The translations under genes and the position numbers were made by a program. Shown piece after piece: positions 26,136 through 34,396 of a DNA stretch of 64,000 bases. The stretch spans positions 391,283-455,282 of the forward strand of contig PLJL01000001.1 of assembly GCA_003140215.1 (NCBI GenBank), written 5' to 3'. The notes below the pieces were generated by a model. It was not told the DNA's origin. It did not search any database and was given only the letters and a program-made list of their open reading frames with translations. Every line of letters starts with the position of its first letter. The first letter of the stretch is position 1. This DNA is from Vulcanimicrobiota bacterium (GTDB lineage Bacteria > Vulcanimicrobiota > Vulcanimicrobiia > Vulcanimicrobiales > Vulcanimicrobiaceae).

Positions 26136-26871
26136 CGCCGCGCAGGACGTCGAGCGCGCTCGCATAGCGCAGGCGGTCCGCATCGCGTCCCGGCAGGACG
26201 TCGCCGACGATCAAGCCGGCACGCTGCGCGCGGCTGTTGGGCTCGACGGCGACGACCAGCAGTGCCTCGCGGCCGCCGCGCAGGAGAACCGGCGCGAGGT
26301 GAACGCCGAGCAGCGACGGCGGGCGGGCGTCGACGAAACGCTCCACGTCGTCGGCGGGGACGGCGAGCGCGAGCCCGCCGTACACCATGCTGTTGATCCC
26401 GACGACCCGGCCTTGTGCGTCGGCGAGCGGGCCACCGGAGTTGCCGGGGGCCAACCGCAGATCGGCCTGCACGAAGCGGCGCGAGCCGGCGGTCACGGCG
26501 GCATGCGCGATCCCCATGGTCAGAGCGTTCGGGATCCCCAGCGGATGTCCGACCGCGACGAGCACTTCACCGATGCGAATCTCGGCCGGGTCACGGATCG
26601 CCGCCGCCGGCAGCCCTACCGCGTCGATGCGCAGCAGCGCAAGGTCGCGCCCAGCGTCGCGCCGCTCGACGCGGGCGGCGAAGCTCCGGCCGTCGCTCAG
26701 GACGACCTCGGCCGTGGGCCGGCTCGCGACGTGCGCGTTGGTCACGATCGCACCGTCGCTCGCCCAGATCACCCCTGAGCCCGCGCCGGCACGGCCCAAC
26801 CGTACCGCCACCGTACTAGCCCGCAGCTTCTCCGCCAGGAGTTCGAGATCGCGCTCGATGGACGGGTTCAT
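26080..26871 (-). CDS. HtrA/Deg-like trypsin-fold serine protease with C-terminal PDZ
   Basis: A 263-residue protease with a full triad: His in TNAHVA, Asp in RDLALLRI and Ser in LAPGNSGGPL. The C-terminal 75 residues form a short PDZ-like domain (LLGVHLAPVLL through GLIVGDVLPG). No signal peptide or transmembrane helix is visible, so it may be cytoplasmic, unlike most DegP/DegS proteins. The ATG lies 1 base after the stop of the upstream paralogue. Confidence 0.88.
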   Translation of the reverse strand: MNPSIERDLELLAEKLRASTVAVRLGRAGAGSGVIWASDGAIVTNAHVASRPTAEVVLSDGRSFAARVERRDAGRDLALLRIDAVGLPAAAIRDPAEIRIGEVLVAVGHPLGIPNALTMGIAHAAVTAGSRRFVQADLRLAPGNSGGPLADAQGRVVGINSMVYGGLALAVPADDVERFVDARPPSLLGVHLAPVLLRGGREALLVVAVEPNSRAQRAGLIVGDVLPGRDADRLRYASALDVLRGGVATTVRIPRDPERARAA

Positions 26872-26872
26872 G

Positions 26873-27748
26873 CTAGTCGTGCTCCGGGCGTTCGCCGACG
26901 GTGGCGTCGAGGTGCCGCGGCGCCCCGCCGCGCCGCACGTCGATACCGATCTGCGCGCCGACGCTCGACGCGCCGAGCTGCGCGTGCACGTCGTCGGCGT
27001 CTTCGACGGTCTGCCCGCCGATCGCGACGATCACGTCCCCGACGAGCAAGCCCGCGCGCTCCGCCGGGCTGTCGGGCGCCACGCCGAGCACGATTGCGCC
27101 GCCGTCGACGCCGTGGAGCGCGAGTCCGAGATAGCCGCGCGGAATTCGGCCGCCGCGCGCCAGCAGCGTCTCGACGACCCGCTGGATCGTCGACGCCGGA
27201 ACGGTCAGCGACTGCCGGCGCGACAGCCCGCCGGTGTTGAGGCCGATGACCCGCCCGGATACGTCGATCAGCGGGCTTCCGGAGAAGCGCGGATAGAGGG
27301 AGAGGTCGGGGCGCACGAAGCGGTCGATCTCGCCGCCCTGCCAGGTGCGCCATTTTTCGCCGACGACGCTGAGCACGCCCATCGTCGCCGCGAGGTCGCC
27401 GTCGTCGTCGCGGGCGACGGCCAGCACGATGGCGCCGACACGCAACGCCTCGGCGGGCGCGAACTCCAGCGGCACGCCCGCGTTCTCGACGCGCAAGAGC
27501 GCCAAGTCCGTCGACGGATCGCGACCGACGATCACGGCCCGCGCGGTGTCGCCGCCGGCGCGTACGATCTCGACCTCGTCGCTCTCGAGCGCATGATCCG
27601 CGGTCAGGATCAGATCGGGCCGAACGTAGAACCCGGACGAGCCTATGCGCGAACGCGCTTCGACCGCGACCACGGCGGCGGCGACGCGCTCGACGGTCGA
27701 CGCAACATCGTTGGAGAGCGCGACCAGCGCGCTGGTATCGGTAGCCAT
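26873..27748 (-). CDS. Second trypsin-fold protease with PDZ domain, altered serine motif
   Basis: A 291-residue paralogue of the next gene. His (LTADHALE) and Asp (STDLALLRV) are conserved. The serine segment reads LYPRFSGSPLID instead of GNSGGPL: the serine is kept but the oxyanion-hole glycines are changed, so activity may be reduced or specialised. The C-terminal PDZ is clear (GYLGLALHGV, SPAERAGLLVGDVIVAIGG). There is no export signal. It is the first gene of the run protease, protease, regulator, monooxygenase. Confidence 0.87.
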   Translation of the reverse strand: MATDTSALVALSNDVASTVERVAAAVVAVEARSRIGSSGFYVRPDLILTADHALESDEVEIVRAGGDTARAVIVGRDPSTDLALLRVENAGVPLEFAPAEALRVGAIVLAVARDDDGDLAATMGVLSVVGEKWRTWQGGEIDRFVRPDLSLYPRFSGSPLIDVSGRVIGLNTGGLSRRQSLTVPASTIQRVVETLLARGGRIPRGYLGLALHGVDGGAIVLGVAPDSPAERAGLLVGDVIVAIGGQTVEDADDVHAQLGASSVGAQIGIDVRRGGAPRHLDATVGERPEHD

Positions 27749-27842
27749 GCGGTCATGCTACGCCCCCTACGCGCACCCCGCATCACCCGTTCGGGTAACG
27801 CAGCTCGGGAATGCCCGGCGATCCCGGCGAAGCGGCGCCCCG

Positions 27843-28703
27843 ATGGCGACCACCGATTTGCGCCCGCTGAGCTTGGGCGAGGTGCTCGACCGAGCGGTTA
27901 CGCTCTTCGTGCGCCGCTTCAGCGCCATCGTTACCGCGATCGCGGTCGCGTACGTGCCGTTTGCATTCCTCCAGTGGGCGCTCCTCGGTTGGCTCGTCCC
28001 CTACAAGGCTCGACTCACGCGCGAGGAGTGGTCGTCGTTCGGTCTCGATCTCGTGCTGGGCGTGCTCGTCTTTGCTCTTTCTCGGACGGCGGTGGCGGCC
28101 GTCGTGGGAGAAGCCTACATGTCCCGCGCCCTCTCGCTCGTAGCCGCGTACCTCTTGGCGGCGCGTCGCTTCGGCGCGCAGATCGTAGTGCTTTTCGTTG
28201 CCGCCCTTTTCGGATGCGCGATCGTGATCGTCGCCGCGATCCCGGTCCTCGTGATGCCGCTCTTCTGGACGCCCGACAGCGGAGTGCTGCCGATCTTCAC
28301 CGTGCTGAGCATCGCCGGCACCGCCGCGGCCGTGCTCGGCGCTTGGCTCTTCCTCGGATACGAACTGGCGACGGTGCGCCTCGCCGTCCGGGCGCAGAAT
28401 GGCTATGCGGCAGTCGTGGCGGCACTCCGGGCGACGGTATTCTGGCGTCCGTGGCGGTCGTTGCTCGCCGCCGGCACGTTGCTGCTCGTCCAAGTGGGCG
28501 GTGCATTTATCTTCTCGGGGCTTGCCCAGCTCATGCCGTCACCGGCCCTGCAGGCGTTCATGACATTCGGAGTTGGCTCTGTCGCCGCGATCCTGATCGA
28601 AGCGTTGACGGTGACGTTCTTGGTCGTGTACGACGTCGACATCGCGGTCCGCCACGAAGGTTTCGACCTCGCCGTCGCGCTGGACGCGGCTAGTGAAATG
28701 TGA
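27843..28703 (+). CDS. Multi-pass membrane protein of the GdpP-membrane-domain-like type
   Basis: A 286-residue protein. The opening LRPLSLGEVLDRAVTLFVRRF is characteristic of membrane proteins annotated as glycerophosphoryl diester phosphodiesterase membrane-domain-like. About six hydrophobic helices follow, with the VRLAVRAQNGYAAVVAALRATVF amphipathic segment seen in that group. No enzymatic domain is attached and the role is unknown. ATG at 27843, divergent from the protease run. The 3' end overlaps the convergent TonB-like gene by 14 bases. Confidence 0.75.
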   Translation: MATTDLRPLSLGEVLDRAVTLFVRRFSAIVTAIAVAYVPFAFLQWALLGWLVPYKARLTREEWSSFGLDLVLGVLVFALSRTAVAAVVGEAYMSRALSLVAAYLLAARRFGAQIVVLFVAALFGCAIVIVAAIPVLVMPLFWTPDSGVLPIFTVLSIAGTAAAVLGAWLFLGYELATVRLAVRAQNGYAAVVAALRATVFWRPWRSLLAAGTLLLVQVGGAFIFSGLAQLMPSPALQAFMTFGVGSVAAILIEALTVTFLVVYDVDIAVRHEGFDLAVALDAASEM

Positions 28704-29328
28704 TTTCGAGCTGGTAGGTCGTCGGGGATTGAGGGCAGCCGGGGATCGGCTCGAAGCGATACGCGCCGCTGCGTGCGGCGGCGGTCGCTGCGTTGTCGGT
28801 CTTCGGGTTGCCGCTTGAGTGCACGAGCCGCACGCCGGTGACCGCCGCCGCCGAATCGAGCGACACCTCGACGGTCGCCGTACCCGGCACCTCGCGTTGG
28901 GGCGGCGGCGAAAAGCCCATCGGCCGCACGAACGGTCCGGCGCACGGCGCGAGTGAGACGTTTGGCGCGGGGCTCTGTCGCGCCGCGGTCGCCTCCGGCG
29001 GCACGTTGAAACTGAGCGCTGCGGTGCTGCTGGTCGTCACGCAGCCGTATGCGGGCGGTGCAAAGCGAAAGTGCTCGACCGCTTTGGCGGCGGCTGCGTC
29101 GACGGCCGCGTCACCCGAAGATTCGACCGTCACGACCCGCCGGACGCGTCCGTCGCTGCCGAGATCGGCTAAGACGCGCACGCGCGGGTTCGTCGGGTGC
29201 ATGCCCTCCGGGATCGTCAGCATCGCTTCCTGGACAATGCGCAGAGCCGAGCGCGGACAGGCCGCCGTGGGTTCCGACGGCGCGGGCGAGGCAGCCGCAA
29301 CGAGCGCTGCGGCGAGCAGCGCGATCAA
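28690..29328 (-). CDS. Secreted protein with two TonB-C-like domains
   Basis: A 212-residue protein. After a short signal peptide (MIALLAAALVAAASPAPS) there are two copies of a TonB C-terminal-like fold. The first has VLADLGSDGRVRRVVTVESS then AVEHFRFAPP; the second has VEVSLDSAAAVTGVRLVHSS then AYRFEPIPGC. The conserved SSG(D/N)...D...A pattern occurs in both. There is no cytoplasmic-membrane anchor plus proline linker as in a true TonB, so energy transduction is unlikely. Tandem paralogue of the next gene (GSDGRVRR and VESSGDAAVD identical). Confidence 0.78.
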   Translation of the reverse strand: MIALLAAALVAAASPAPSEPTAACPRSALRIVQEAMLTIPEGMHPTNPRVRVLADLGSDGRVRRVVTVESSGDAAVDAAAAKAVEHFRFAPPAYGCVTTSSTAALSFNVPPEATAARQSPAPNVSLAPCAGPFVRPMGFSPPPQREVPGTATVEVSLDSAAAVTGVRLVHSSGNPKTDNAATAAARSGAYRFEPIPGCPQSPTTYQLEITFH

Positions 29329-29388
29329 AGCGCCACCCCGATAGACTGGAGATCGTCGTCACACGGGCGTCGCACGGGTTGCTCCACC

Positions 29389-30024
29389 TCAGTGAAACGT
29401 GAGCTCGAGCCGATACGTCGTCGCGGTGGGTGTGCAACCGGGTTGGCGTTCGAAAACGTAGGTGGCGTTGCGGCCCAAAATCGCGGCGAAATAGTCAGCC
29501 TTCGTGTTGCCGCTGGATCGGGCGAGGTGCACGCCGGTGACACGAGCAGTCGCATCGAGTACGATGTCGATCGCGGCGGTTCCCGGCGGTTCGCGACGGC
29601 GCGGCACCGGAAAGCGAGTCACCCGGACGAACGGCGCGGCGCACGGCAGCGAAACTGCACCGGGAGGCGCCGGCGATGCGATCGATTCCGCGGGCATCTC
29701 CCAACCGTGCGACCACGCGGTGCTGGTGCTCATGCAGGCCCCCGTCTGCGGCGCGAATCGCCACTCCGCGACCGCCTTCGCGGCGAGCTCGTCCACCGCC
29801 GCATCGCCCGATGATTCAACCATCGCCGACCGCCGAACGCGGCCATCACTTCCGATGTCCAGCGCGAACCATACGCGGCTGCGCGTCGGACGCGCGTTGT
29901 CCGGCATCGTGAAGTTGGAATCCTGGATAATCCGCGCTTCTGCGCGTGGACACGCCGCGATGGAGCCGGGCAGCGGCGCCGGAGAGGCTGCGGCCACGAG
30001 CAACGAGGCGAACATCGCGATCAT
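29389..30024 (-). CDS. Secreted protein with two TonB-C-like domains (paralogue)
   Basis: A 211-residue paralogue of the downstream gene with the same plan: signal peptide, Cys-containing spacer, TonB-C-like repeat 1 (LDIGSDGRVRRSAMVESS, AVAEWRFAPQ) and repeat 2 (IDIVLDATARVTGVHLARSS, YVFERQPGC). Each repeat is followed by cysteines (TGAC, PGC) that could pair in the periplasm. The ATG overlaps the decarboxylase stop by ATGA (30021-30024), so it is translated with that gene. Function unknown. Confidence 0.78.
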   Translation of the reverse strand: MIAMFASLLVAAASPAPLPGSIAACPRAEARIIQDSNFTMPDNARPTRSRVWFALDIGSDGRVRRSAMVESSGDAAVDELAAKAVAEWRFAPQTGACMSTSTAWSHGWEMPAESIASPAPPGAVSLPCAAPFVRVTRFPVPRRREPPGTAAIDIVLDATARVTGVHLARSSGNTKADYFAAILGRNATYVFERQPGCTPTATTYRLELTFH

Positions 30025-31532
30025 CGCACTACTCGGATGAACTTGAGATCGTCGTCGTACGGGCCTTGCATCCTCACCCCGGCCCGCTTTTCCAGCGAGA
30101 GATAGGCGATGATCTCCGGCGTGATCTCCTCGCCGGGGGAGATCACCGGGATCCCGGGCGGATACGGCGTGATGACCTCGGAGCAGATGCGGCCGGCCGA
30201 GGTCTTGAACGGTACGAGTTCGGTGTCGGCGAGAAATGCGTCGCGCGGCACCAACCGTATCGGCGGGATCGACGGAAGCTTGTACGTTCCGGTGTTCATG
30301 CGCCGCTCGAGCACGCCCGAAGGCGAGAAGATGTCGACCGGCCGGTCCTCACGCGCCAGCTCGCGCACGCCGTGGATGAGCAGGTCGGACGCTTCGGTCG
30401 TCGTGCCGATCGTGTACAGCGCGACCACGTTGAACAGGTCGGCCAACTCGACCTGAACGTTGTAGCGGCGGCGCAAGATCTCTTCGGCCTCGTACCCGGT
30501 GTAGCCCAGGTCCTTGACCGTGATCGTGATCTTGGTCGGATCGATGTCGAAGACGCCGGGCCGCCCTTCGAGCTCTTCGCCGAAGCAGTACACGCGCGGA
30601 ATCTCGTTGAGCCGCGTGCGCGCGTCGCTGGCGATTTCGATCGTGCGCGACAGGAGCGCCGGCCCTTCGATCGCCATTTGCCGCCGGGCGACGTCGAGCG
30701 ACGCCACCAGCACGAGGTTGGGCGAGGTCGACAAAAAGAGCTTGTACACCGCCTTGAGGCGGTCGACGCGGATCCGCTTGCCCTGCACGTGGAGCATCGC
30801 GGTTTGCGACAACGACCCAAGCATCTTGTGCGTCGAGTTGATGCACATGTCGGCGCCGGCTTGCATCGCCGAGAGCGGCAGCGCGGGGTGGAAATGGAAG
30901 TGCGGCCCCCAGGCCTCGTCGACGAGCAGCGGGATGTTGTGCTCGTGCGCGATCGCCGCGATCGCCTCGAGATCGGCCGCGACGCCGTAGTACGTCGGCG
31001 AGACGATGTAGATCGCCTTGACGTCGGGCTCGCGCTCGAGTGTCGCGCGCACGGTCGCCGGCGTGATCGTGTGATCCATGTGCAGCGCCTCGTCGACCTC
31101 GGGCTGCATCCACACGGGCGTGGCGCCGGACATGATCAGGCCGCCCATCGAGCTCTTGTGCGAATTGCGCGGCAAAGCCAACTTGTCGCCCGGGTTGAGC
31201 GCCGTCATCATCATGCACTGGTTGCCGCTGGTCGACCCGTTGATCAGAAAAAACGACTGCTCCGCGCCAAAGCACGCGGCGGCCAGGTCCTGCGCCTCGA
31301 CCAGCGCCTCCTCGGGCTGCAAGAGGTCGTCGAGCCCGCGGATCTGGGTGAGGTCGATCGCCAGCACGTTGTCGCCGACGAAATCGCGGAAGGCCCGGTC
31401 CATCCCGATCCCCTGTTTGTGGCCGGGCGTGTGAAACGGAATGACGCCGGCGTCGACGTAGTCGAGCAGGACCTGGAAGTACGGCGCACGCGTTTGGTCG
31501 AGCGCCGTCGTCGAGGGCTTCCGGCGGTTCAC
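30021..31532 (-). CDS. Orn/Lys/Arg decarboxylase, PLP-dependent
   Basis: Fold-type I, prokaryotic-type basic amino-acid decarboxylase, 503 residues, resembling the short SpeA/Cad group without a long N-terminal wing domain. Seen: FHTPGHKQG (33-41), LINGSTSGNQ, H125 in RNSHKS stacking on the cofactor, D205 in LLVDEAWGPH, and the Schiff-base lysine K236 in STHKMLGS. The C-terminal YPPGIPVISPGE motif is present. It should make a polyamine precursor (agmatine, cadaverine or putrescine); the substrate cannot be told from sequence. A near-leaderless promoter precedes the GTG start. Confidence 0.93.
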   Translation of the reverse strand: MNRRKPSTTALDQTRAPYFQVLLDYVDAGVIPFHTPGHKQGIGMDRAFRDFVGDNVLAIDLTQIRGLDDLLQPEEALVEAQDLAAACFGAEQSFFLINGSTSGNQCMMMTALNPGDKLALPRNSHKSSMGGLIMSGATPVWMQPEVDEALHMDHTITPATVRATLEREPDVKAIYIVSPTYYGVAADLEAIAAIAHEHNIPLLVDEAWGPHFHFHPALPLSAMQAGADMCINSTHKMLGSLSQTAMLHVQGKRIRVDRLKAVYKLFLSTSPNLVLVASLDVARRQMAIEGPALLSRTIEIASDARTRLNEIPRVYCFGEELEGRPGVFDIDPTKITITVKDLGYTGYEAEEILRRRYNVQVELADLFNVVALYTIGTTTEASDLLIHGVRELAREDRPVDIFSPSGVLERRMNTGTYKLPSIPPIRLVPRDAFLADTELVPFKTSAGRICSEVITPYPPGIPVISPGEEITPEIIAYLSLEKRAGVRMQGPYDDDLKFIRVVR

Positions 31533-31542
31533 AACGCGAGCG

Positions 31543-31571
31543 AGTATAGCACGGCGCCGGGGCGCTGTCGC
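31543..31571 (-). promoter_or_regulatory. Promoter giving a nearly leaderless decarboxylase mRNA
   Basis: On the minus strand GCGACA (31566-31571), a 17-bp spacer and TATACT (31543-31548) form a good sigma-70-type promoter. The expected start point is near 31536, only about four bases before the GTG start codon at 31532. No ribosome-binding site fits in that space, so the mRNA would be leaderless or nearly so. Confidence 0.5.
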
Positions 31572-31590
31572 GCCTGGGCGGGGCAGCCTG

Positions 31591-32127
31591 CTAGGCGGGA
31601 GCTTCTACGCGCTCTTCGATCGAGACGTTGTAGAGGAACAGGAACTGGTGCCACTCGCCGGGGAGCGTGTTGCGCTTGACGCGGATCCACGGGATGTACT
31701 TGGGCGCCTTGGGCTTACGCTTGAGGCGCATGTTGGCGTGCTCGGGCGTGCGGTTGTTCTTGCGGTTGTTGCAGCGCATGCACGCGCAGACGAGATTCTC
31801 CCACGTCGAGGGTCCGCCTTTGCTCTTGGGCAGCACGTGATCGACCGTCATCATGCGCTCGCCTTTGAGGTTGCAGTACTGGCAGGTATAGTCGTCACGC
31901 AGCAGCACGTTCTTCTTGGTCAGGGCGACCTTCTGCATCGGGCGCTTGATGTAGTACAGCATGCGGATGATCGACGGCAGGCGCATCTCGTACGACGTCG
32001 ACTTGATCACTTCGTCGCGGCGGTGCACCATCTCGGCCTTGCCGGAGAACAGCAGCTTCACCGCGCGCTGGAACGAGGTGATGTTGAGCGCTTCGTAGGT
32101 GAAGTTCAGGACGAGAACGTCGTTCAT
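31591..32127 (-). CDS. HNH endonuclease
   Basis: A 178-residue HNH nuclease of the common stand-alone chromosomal type. The beta-beta-alpha-metal motif is complete: C82 and C85 (CQYC), D96-H97 (TVDHVLPKSKGG), N111 (ENLV), and C116 and C119 (CMRCN), with H130 beyond. The four cysteines bind a structural zinc. The start is the ATG at 32127 with GGGAGCG upstream; a 13-residue open extension is unlikely. Cellular role unknown. It does not lie in an intron, intein or phage context. A strong 14-bp hairpin lies 45 bp before the start. Confidence 0.9.
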   Translation of the reverse strand: MNDVLVLNFTYEALNITSFQRAVKLLFSGKAEMVHRRDEVIKSTSYEMRLPSIIRMLYYIKRPMQKVALTKKNVLLRDDYTCQYCNLKGERMMTVDHVLPKSKGGPSTWENLVCACMRCNNRKNNRTPEHANMRLKRKPKAPKYIPWIRVKRNTLPGEWHQFLFLYNVSIEERVEAPA

Positions 32128-32171
32128 GATCGCTCCCGTTTCCAATGCGGCTGGGCTGCGGACCACAAACG

Positions 32172-32205
32172 CGAGAAGCGAGACATCAGGGTGTCTCGCT
32201 TCTCG
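32172..32205 (-). terminator. Perfect 14-bp stem hairpin between pdxT and the HNH gene
   Basis: CGAGAAGCGAGACA (32172-32185) pairs perfectly with TGTCTCGCTTCTCG (32192-32205) around a 6-base loop. On the minus strand it lies after the pdxT stop and is followed by CGTTTGTGG, a weak T-rich tract. It could end the pdxST transcript or act as a 5' leader structure of the HNH mRNA. Confidence 0.55.
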
Positions 32206-32340
32206 AGAACGACATGGGGACGCATCGGAACGGACTGCGCGAGTCGTTCCACTCGGCGGGCCTGAGCCTTTGGGCGCGGGCGCCGGTCGGCGGCATGGCC
32301 GGACGATTCGCTTCCCCGGCGCCGCTTCACCTCGTTTCCC

Positions 32341-32952
32341 TTAGGCGGAGGCCGCGGCGGGCCGGGCCGCGCGGACCATGCCCAGGAAATAGTCGTGGAC
32401 GCGGTCGTCGCCGGTGAGCTCGGGATGGAACGACGTTCCCAGGACGTTGCGCTGCCGGACCATCACACCGCGGCCGTCGCGCCGCGCCAGCGTCTCGACC
32501 CCGGGACCGGTGCGTTCGATCCACGGAGCACGAATGAACACCGCCGGAAACGGCTCGGCGCCCAAGACCGGGATCGCCAGCGGGACTTCGGCCGAATCGA
32601 CCTGGCGGCCGAACGCGTTGCGGCGCACCGTGACGTCGAGCAGGTCGAGCGTCGGCTGGGCGAGCTCGGCGACGTCGTGCGCCGCGACGATCATCCCCAT
32701 GCAGGTGCCCCAGAACGGCATCCCGGCGGCGACGCGCGAGCGGACCGGCTGCGTGAGGCCGAACCGGTCGAGCAAACGGATCACCGTCGTCGACTCGCCG
32801 CCCGGCACGACCAGCGCGTCGACCCGCGCGAGATCGGCGGGCGTCCGCACCTCGACTACCGTCGCGCCGGCGCGCGCGAAGGCGCGCACGTGCTCGACGA
32901 CGTCACCCTGGAGCGCGAGCACGCCGACGACCGGCGCCTCCGATCTCGCCAT
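32341..32952 (-). CDS. pdxT: Pyridoxal 5'-phosphate synthase glutaminase subunit PdxT
   Basis: Class I glutaminase that feeds ammonia to PdxS in deoxyxylulose-independent PLP synthesis. The 203 residues carry ALQGDV, the GGEST substrate loop (51-55), the nucleophile C84 in WGTCMGM, and the His/Glu pair in SFHPELTGD. C84 is followed by Met rather than the usual Ala. ATG at 32952, 10 bp after pdxS, so the two are one operon. PLP is needed by the decarboxylase and the glycine dehydrogenase encoded in the window. Confidence 0.96.
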   Translation of the reverse strand: MARSEAPVVGVLALQGDVVEHVRAFARAGATVVEVRTPADLARVDALVVPGGESTTVIRLLDRFGLTQPVRSRVAAGMPFWGTCMGMIVAAHDVAELAQPTLDLLDVTVRRNAFGRQVDSAEVPLAIPVLGAEPFPAVFIRAPWIERTGPGVETLARRDGRGVMVRQRNVLGTSFHPELTGDDRVHDYFLGMVRAARPAAASA

Positions 32953-32962
32953 GCGGCAGCCG

Positions 32963-33865
32963 TTAATTGCCGCGGGTGGCGAGCAGCTGCGATTCGTGCA
33001 GCTGGCGGATGTCCAGGCCGGGCATTGCCTTGGCGTCTTCGGGGATCGAGGTGTGCGCGCGCAGGACGACGTCGGCATCCTGCCAGTGCGTCGTCGCATC
33101 GACGATGGCGCGCGCGAACGCCGCCGGTCCGGTCGACTTGAAGATCCCGCTGCCCACGAAGATGCCCTCGGCGCCCAGCTCCATCATCAGCGCCGCATCG
33201 GCCGGCGTCGAAACCCCGCCAGCGCAGAACAGGACGACCGGCAGCTTGTGGTTCGTCGCGACGTCGCGGACGAGCTCGAGCGGCGCGCCGAGATCGCGTG
33301 CCCGGGCGACGAGCTCTTCGCGCGGCACCGCCGCCAGCGTCGCGATGCCGTCGCGAATGGCGCGCATGTGGCGCACCGCCTCGACGATGTTGCCCGACCC
33401 CGCTTCGCCCTTGCTGCGGATCATCGCCGCGCCCTCGGCGATGCGCCGCAGGGCCTCACCCAGATCGCGCGCGCCGCACACGAACGGCACGGTGAAGGGG
33501 GCCTTTTCGAGGTGGTACATGTCGTCGGCCGGGGTGAGCACCTCGGACTCGTCGATGTAGTCCACACCCAGCGCCTGCAGCTGGCGGGCCTCGCCGATGT
33601 GACCGATCCGGACCTTGGCCATCACCGGGATGCTGACGGCCTGCATGATCCGCTCGATGAGGGCCGGGTGACTCATGCGCGCGACGCCGCCGTCGGCTCG
33701 AATGTCGGCGGGGATCCGCTCGAGCGCCATCACGGCGACCGCGCCGGCCTCCTCGGCGATCTTGGCCTGCTCGGGGGTCACCACGTCCATGATGACGCCG
33801 CCCTTGAGCATCTGCGCGAGGCCGCGCTTGACCGTGTCCGTTCCCGTCTGCGACTGACCGTTCAT
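32963..33865 (-). CDS. pdxS: Pyridoxal 5'-phosphate synthase subunit PdxS
   Basis: TIM-barrel synthase of 300 residues that condenses ribose 5-phosphate, glyceraldehyde 3-phosphate and ammonia into PLP. Diagnostic stretches are [17 protein letters not shown], the catalytic lysine K84 in [21 protein letters not shown], the second lysine region [10 protein letters not shown], and the [10 protein letters not shown] phosphate site. Strong family identity leaves no doubt. It is upstream of pdxT; a small membrane protein gene and a glycosidase gene precede it on the same strand. Confidence 0.98.
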   Translation of the reverse strand: MNGQSQTGTDTVKRGLAQMLKGGVIMDVVTPEQAKIAEEAGAVAVMALERIPADIRADGGVARMSHPALIERIMQAVSIPVMAKVRIGHIGEARQLQALGVDYIDESEVLTPADDMYHLEKAPFTVPFVCGARDLGEALRRIAEGAAMIRSKGEAGSGNIVEAVRHMRAIRDGIATLAAVPREELVARARDLGAPLELVRDVATNHKLPVVLFCAGGVSTPADAALMMELGAEGIFVGSGIFKSTGPAAFARAIVDATTHWQDADVVLRAHTSIPEDAKAMPGLDIRQLHESQLLATRGN

Positions 33866-33951
33866 ATCCGCCTCATTGTCCTGCTCCTACTGCCCGCCTT
33901 CAATGCGGACAATAGGGACACCGGACGCGAGGGTTGCGGCACGCGAGTCGC

Positions 33952-34383
33952 CTACGGCGGCGGCAGGGTCGGAGGCTCGGTCTCGACGTCGGTGGGCTCG
34001 TGCGAGACCAGCGGGATGGGCAGCGGCGGCGAGGTGTAGAGCGCCGGCGCCTTGGTCGGCGCGGGGGCCGGCGTCTTGCGGCGCGGCGGCGGCGTATAGG
34101 CCTGCGGCGAGGGCATCGGCGGCGGGGTAATGCGCGGATCCGGGAAGGCGGGATCGGTGGCGACCGAGATCACCTGCAGCCGCTTCCAGTTCTTGAGTAC
34201 GTCGTGCCCCGACGCGTCGGCGCCGGGGACGGGCGTCACGCCGCCGCCGCCGATAAGGGGGGGACGCGCCGTCTGAAGCAGGACGCGATCGCCGAGCTTC
34301 TGCCCGATCAGGATCGAGATCACGAGGACGAGCGCGCCCCCGACCAGGAGCGCGGACAGCCCTGGACGGCGGGTCGGCGGCAC
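33952..34383 (-). CDS. Small single-pass membrane protein with Pro-rich tail
   Basis: A 143-residue protein of unknown function. One transmembrane helix (about residues 9-26, LSALLVGGALVLVISILIG) is followed by a Pro-rich, low-complexity exterior segment with PPP, TPAPAPTKAP and PPLPIP runs. There is no enzymatic motif. It lies 13 bp after the glycosidase stop and may be cotranscribed. Bias toward Pro in G+C-rich DNA calls for some caution, but the helix and start support a real gene. Confidence 0.6.
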   Translation of the reverse strand: MPPTRRPGLSALLVGGALVLVISILIGQKLGDRVLLQTARPPLIGGGGVTPVPGADASGHDVLKNWKRLQVISVATDPAFPDPRITPPPMPSPQAYTPPPRRKTPAPAPTKAPALYTSPPLPIPLVSHEPTDVETEPPTLPPP

Positions 34384-34396
34384 GGTGCGCGAGGTT

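Noticed and set aside
28690-30024. Calling the two TonB-C-like proteins TonB energy transducers
   Set aside because: They lack the N-terminal membrane anchor and proline spacer, and no exbB or exbD gene is near.
31591-32127. HNH gene as part of a group II intron, intein or phage
   Set aside because: No intron or phage features flank it; stand-alone HNH genes of this type are common on bacterial chromosomes.
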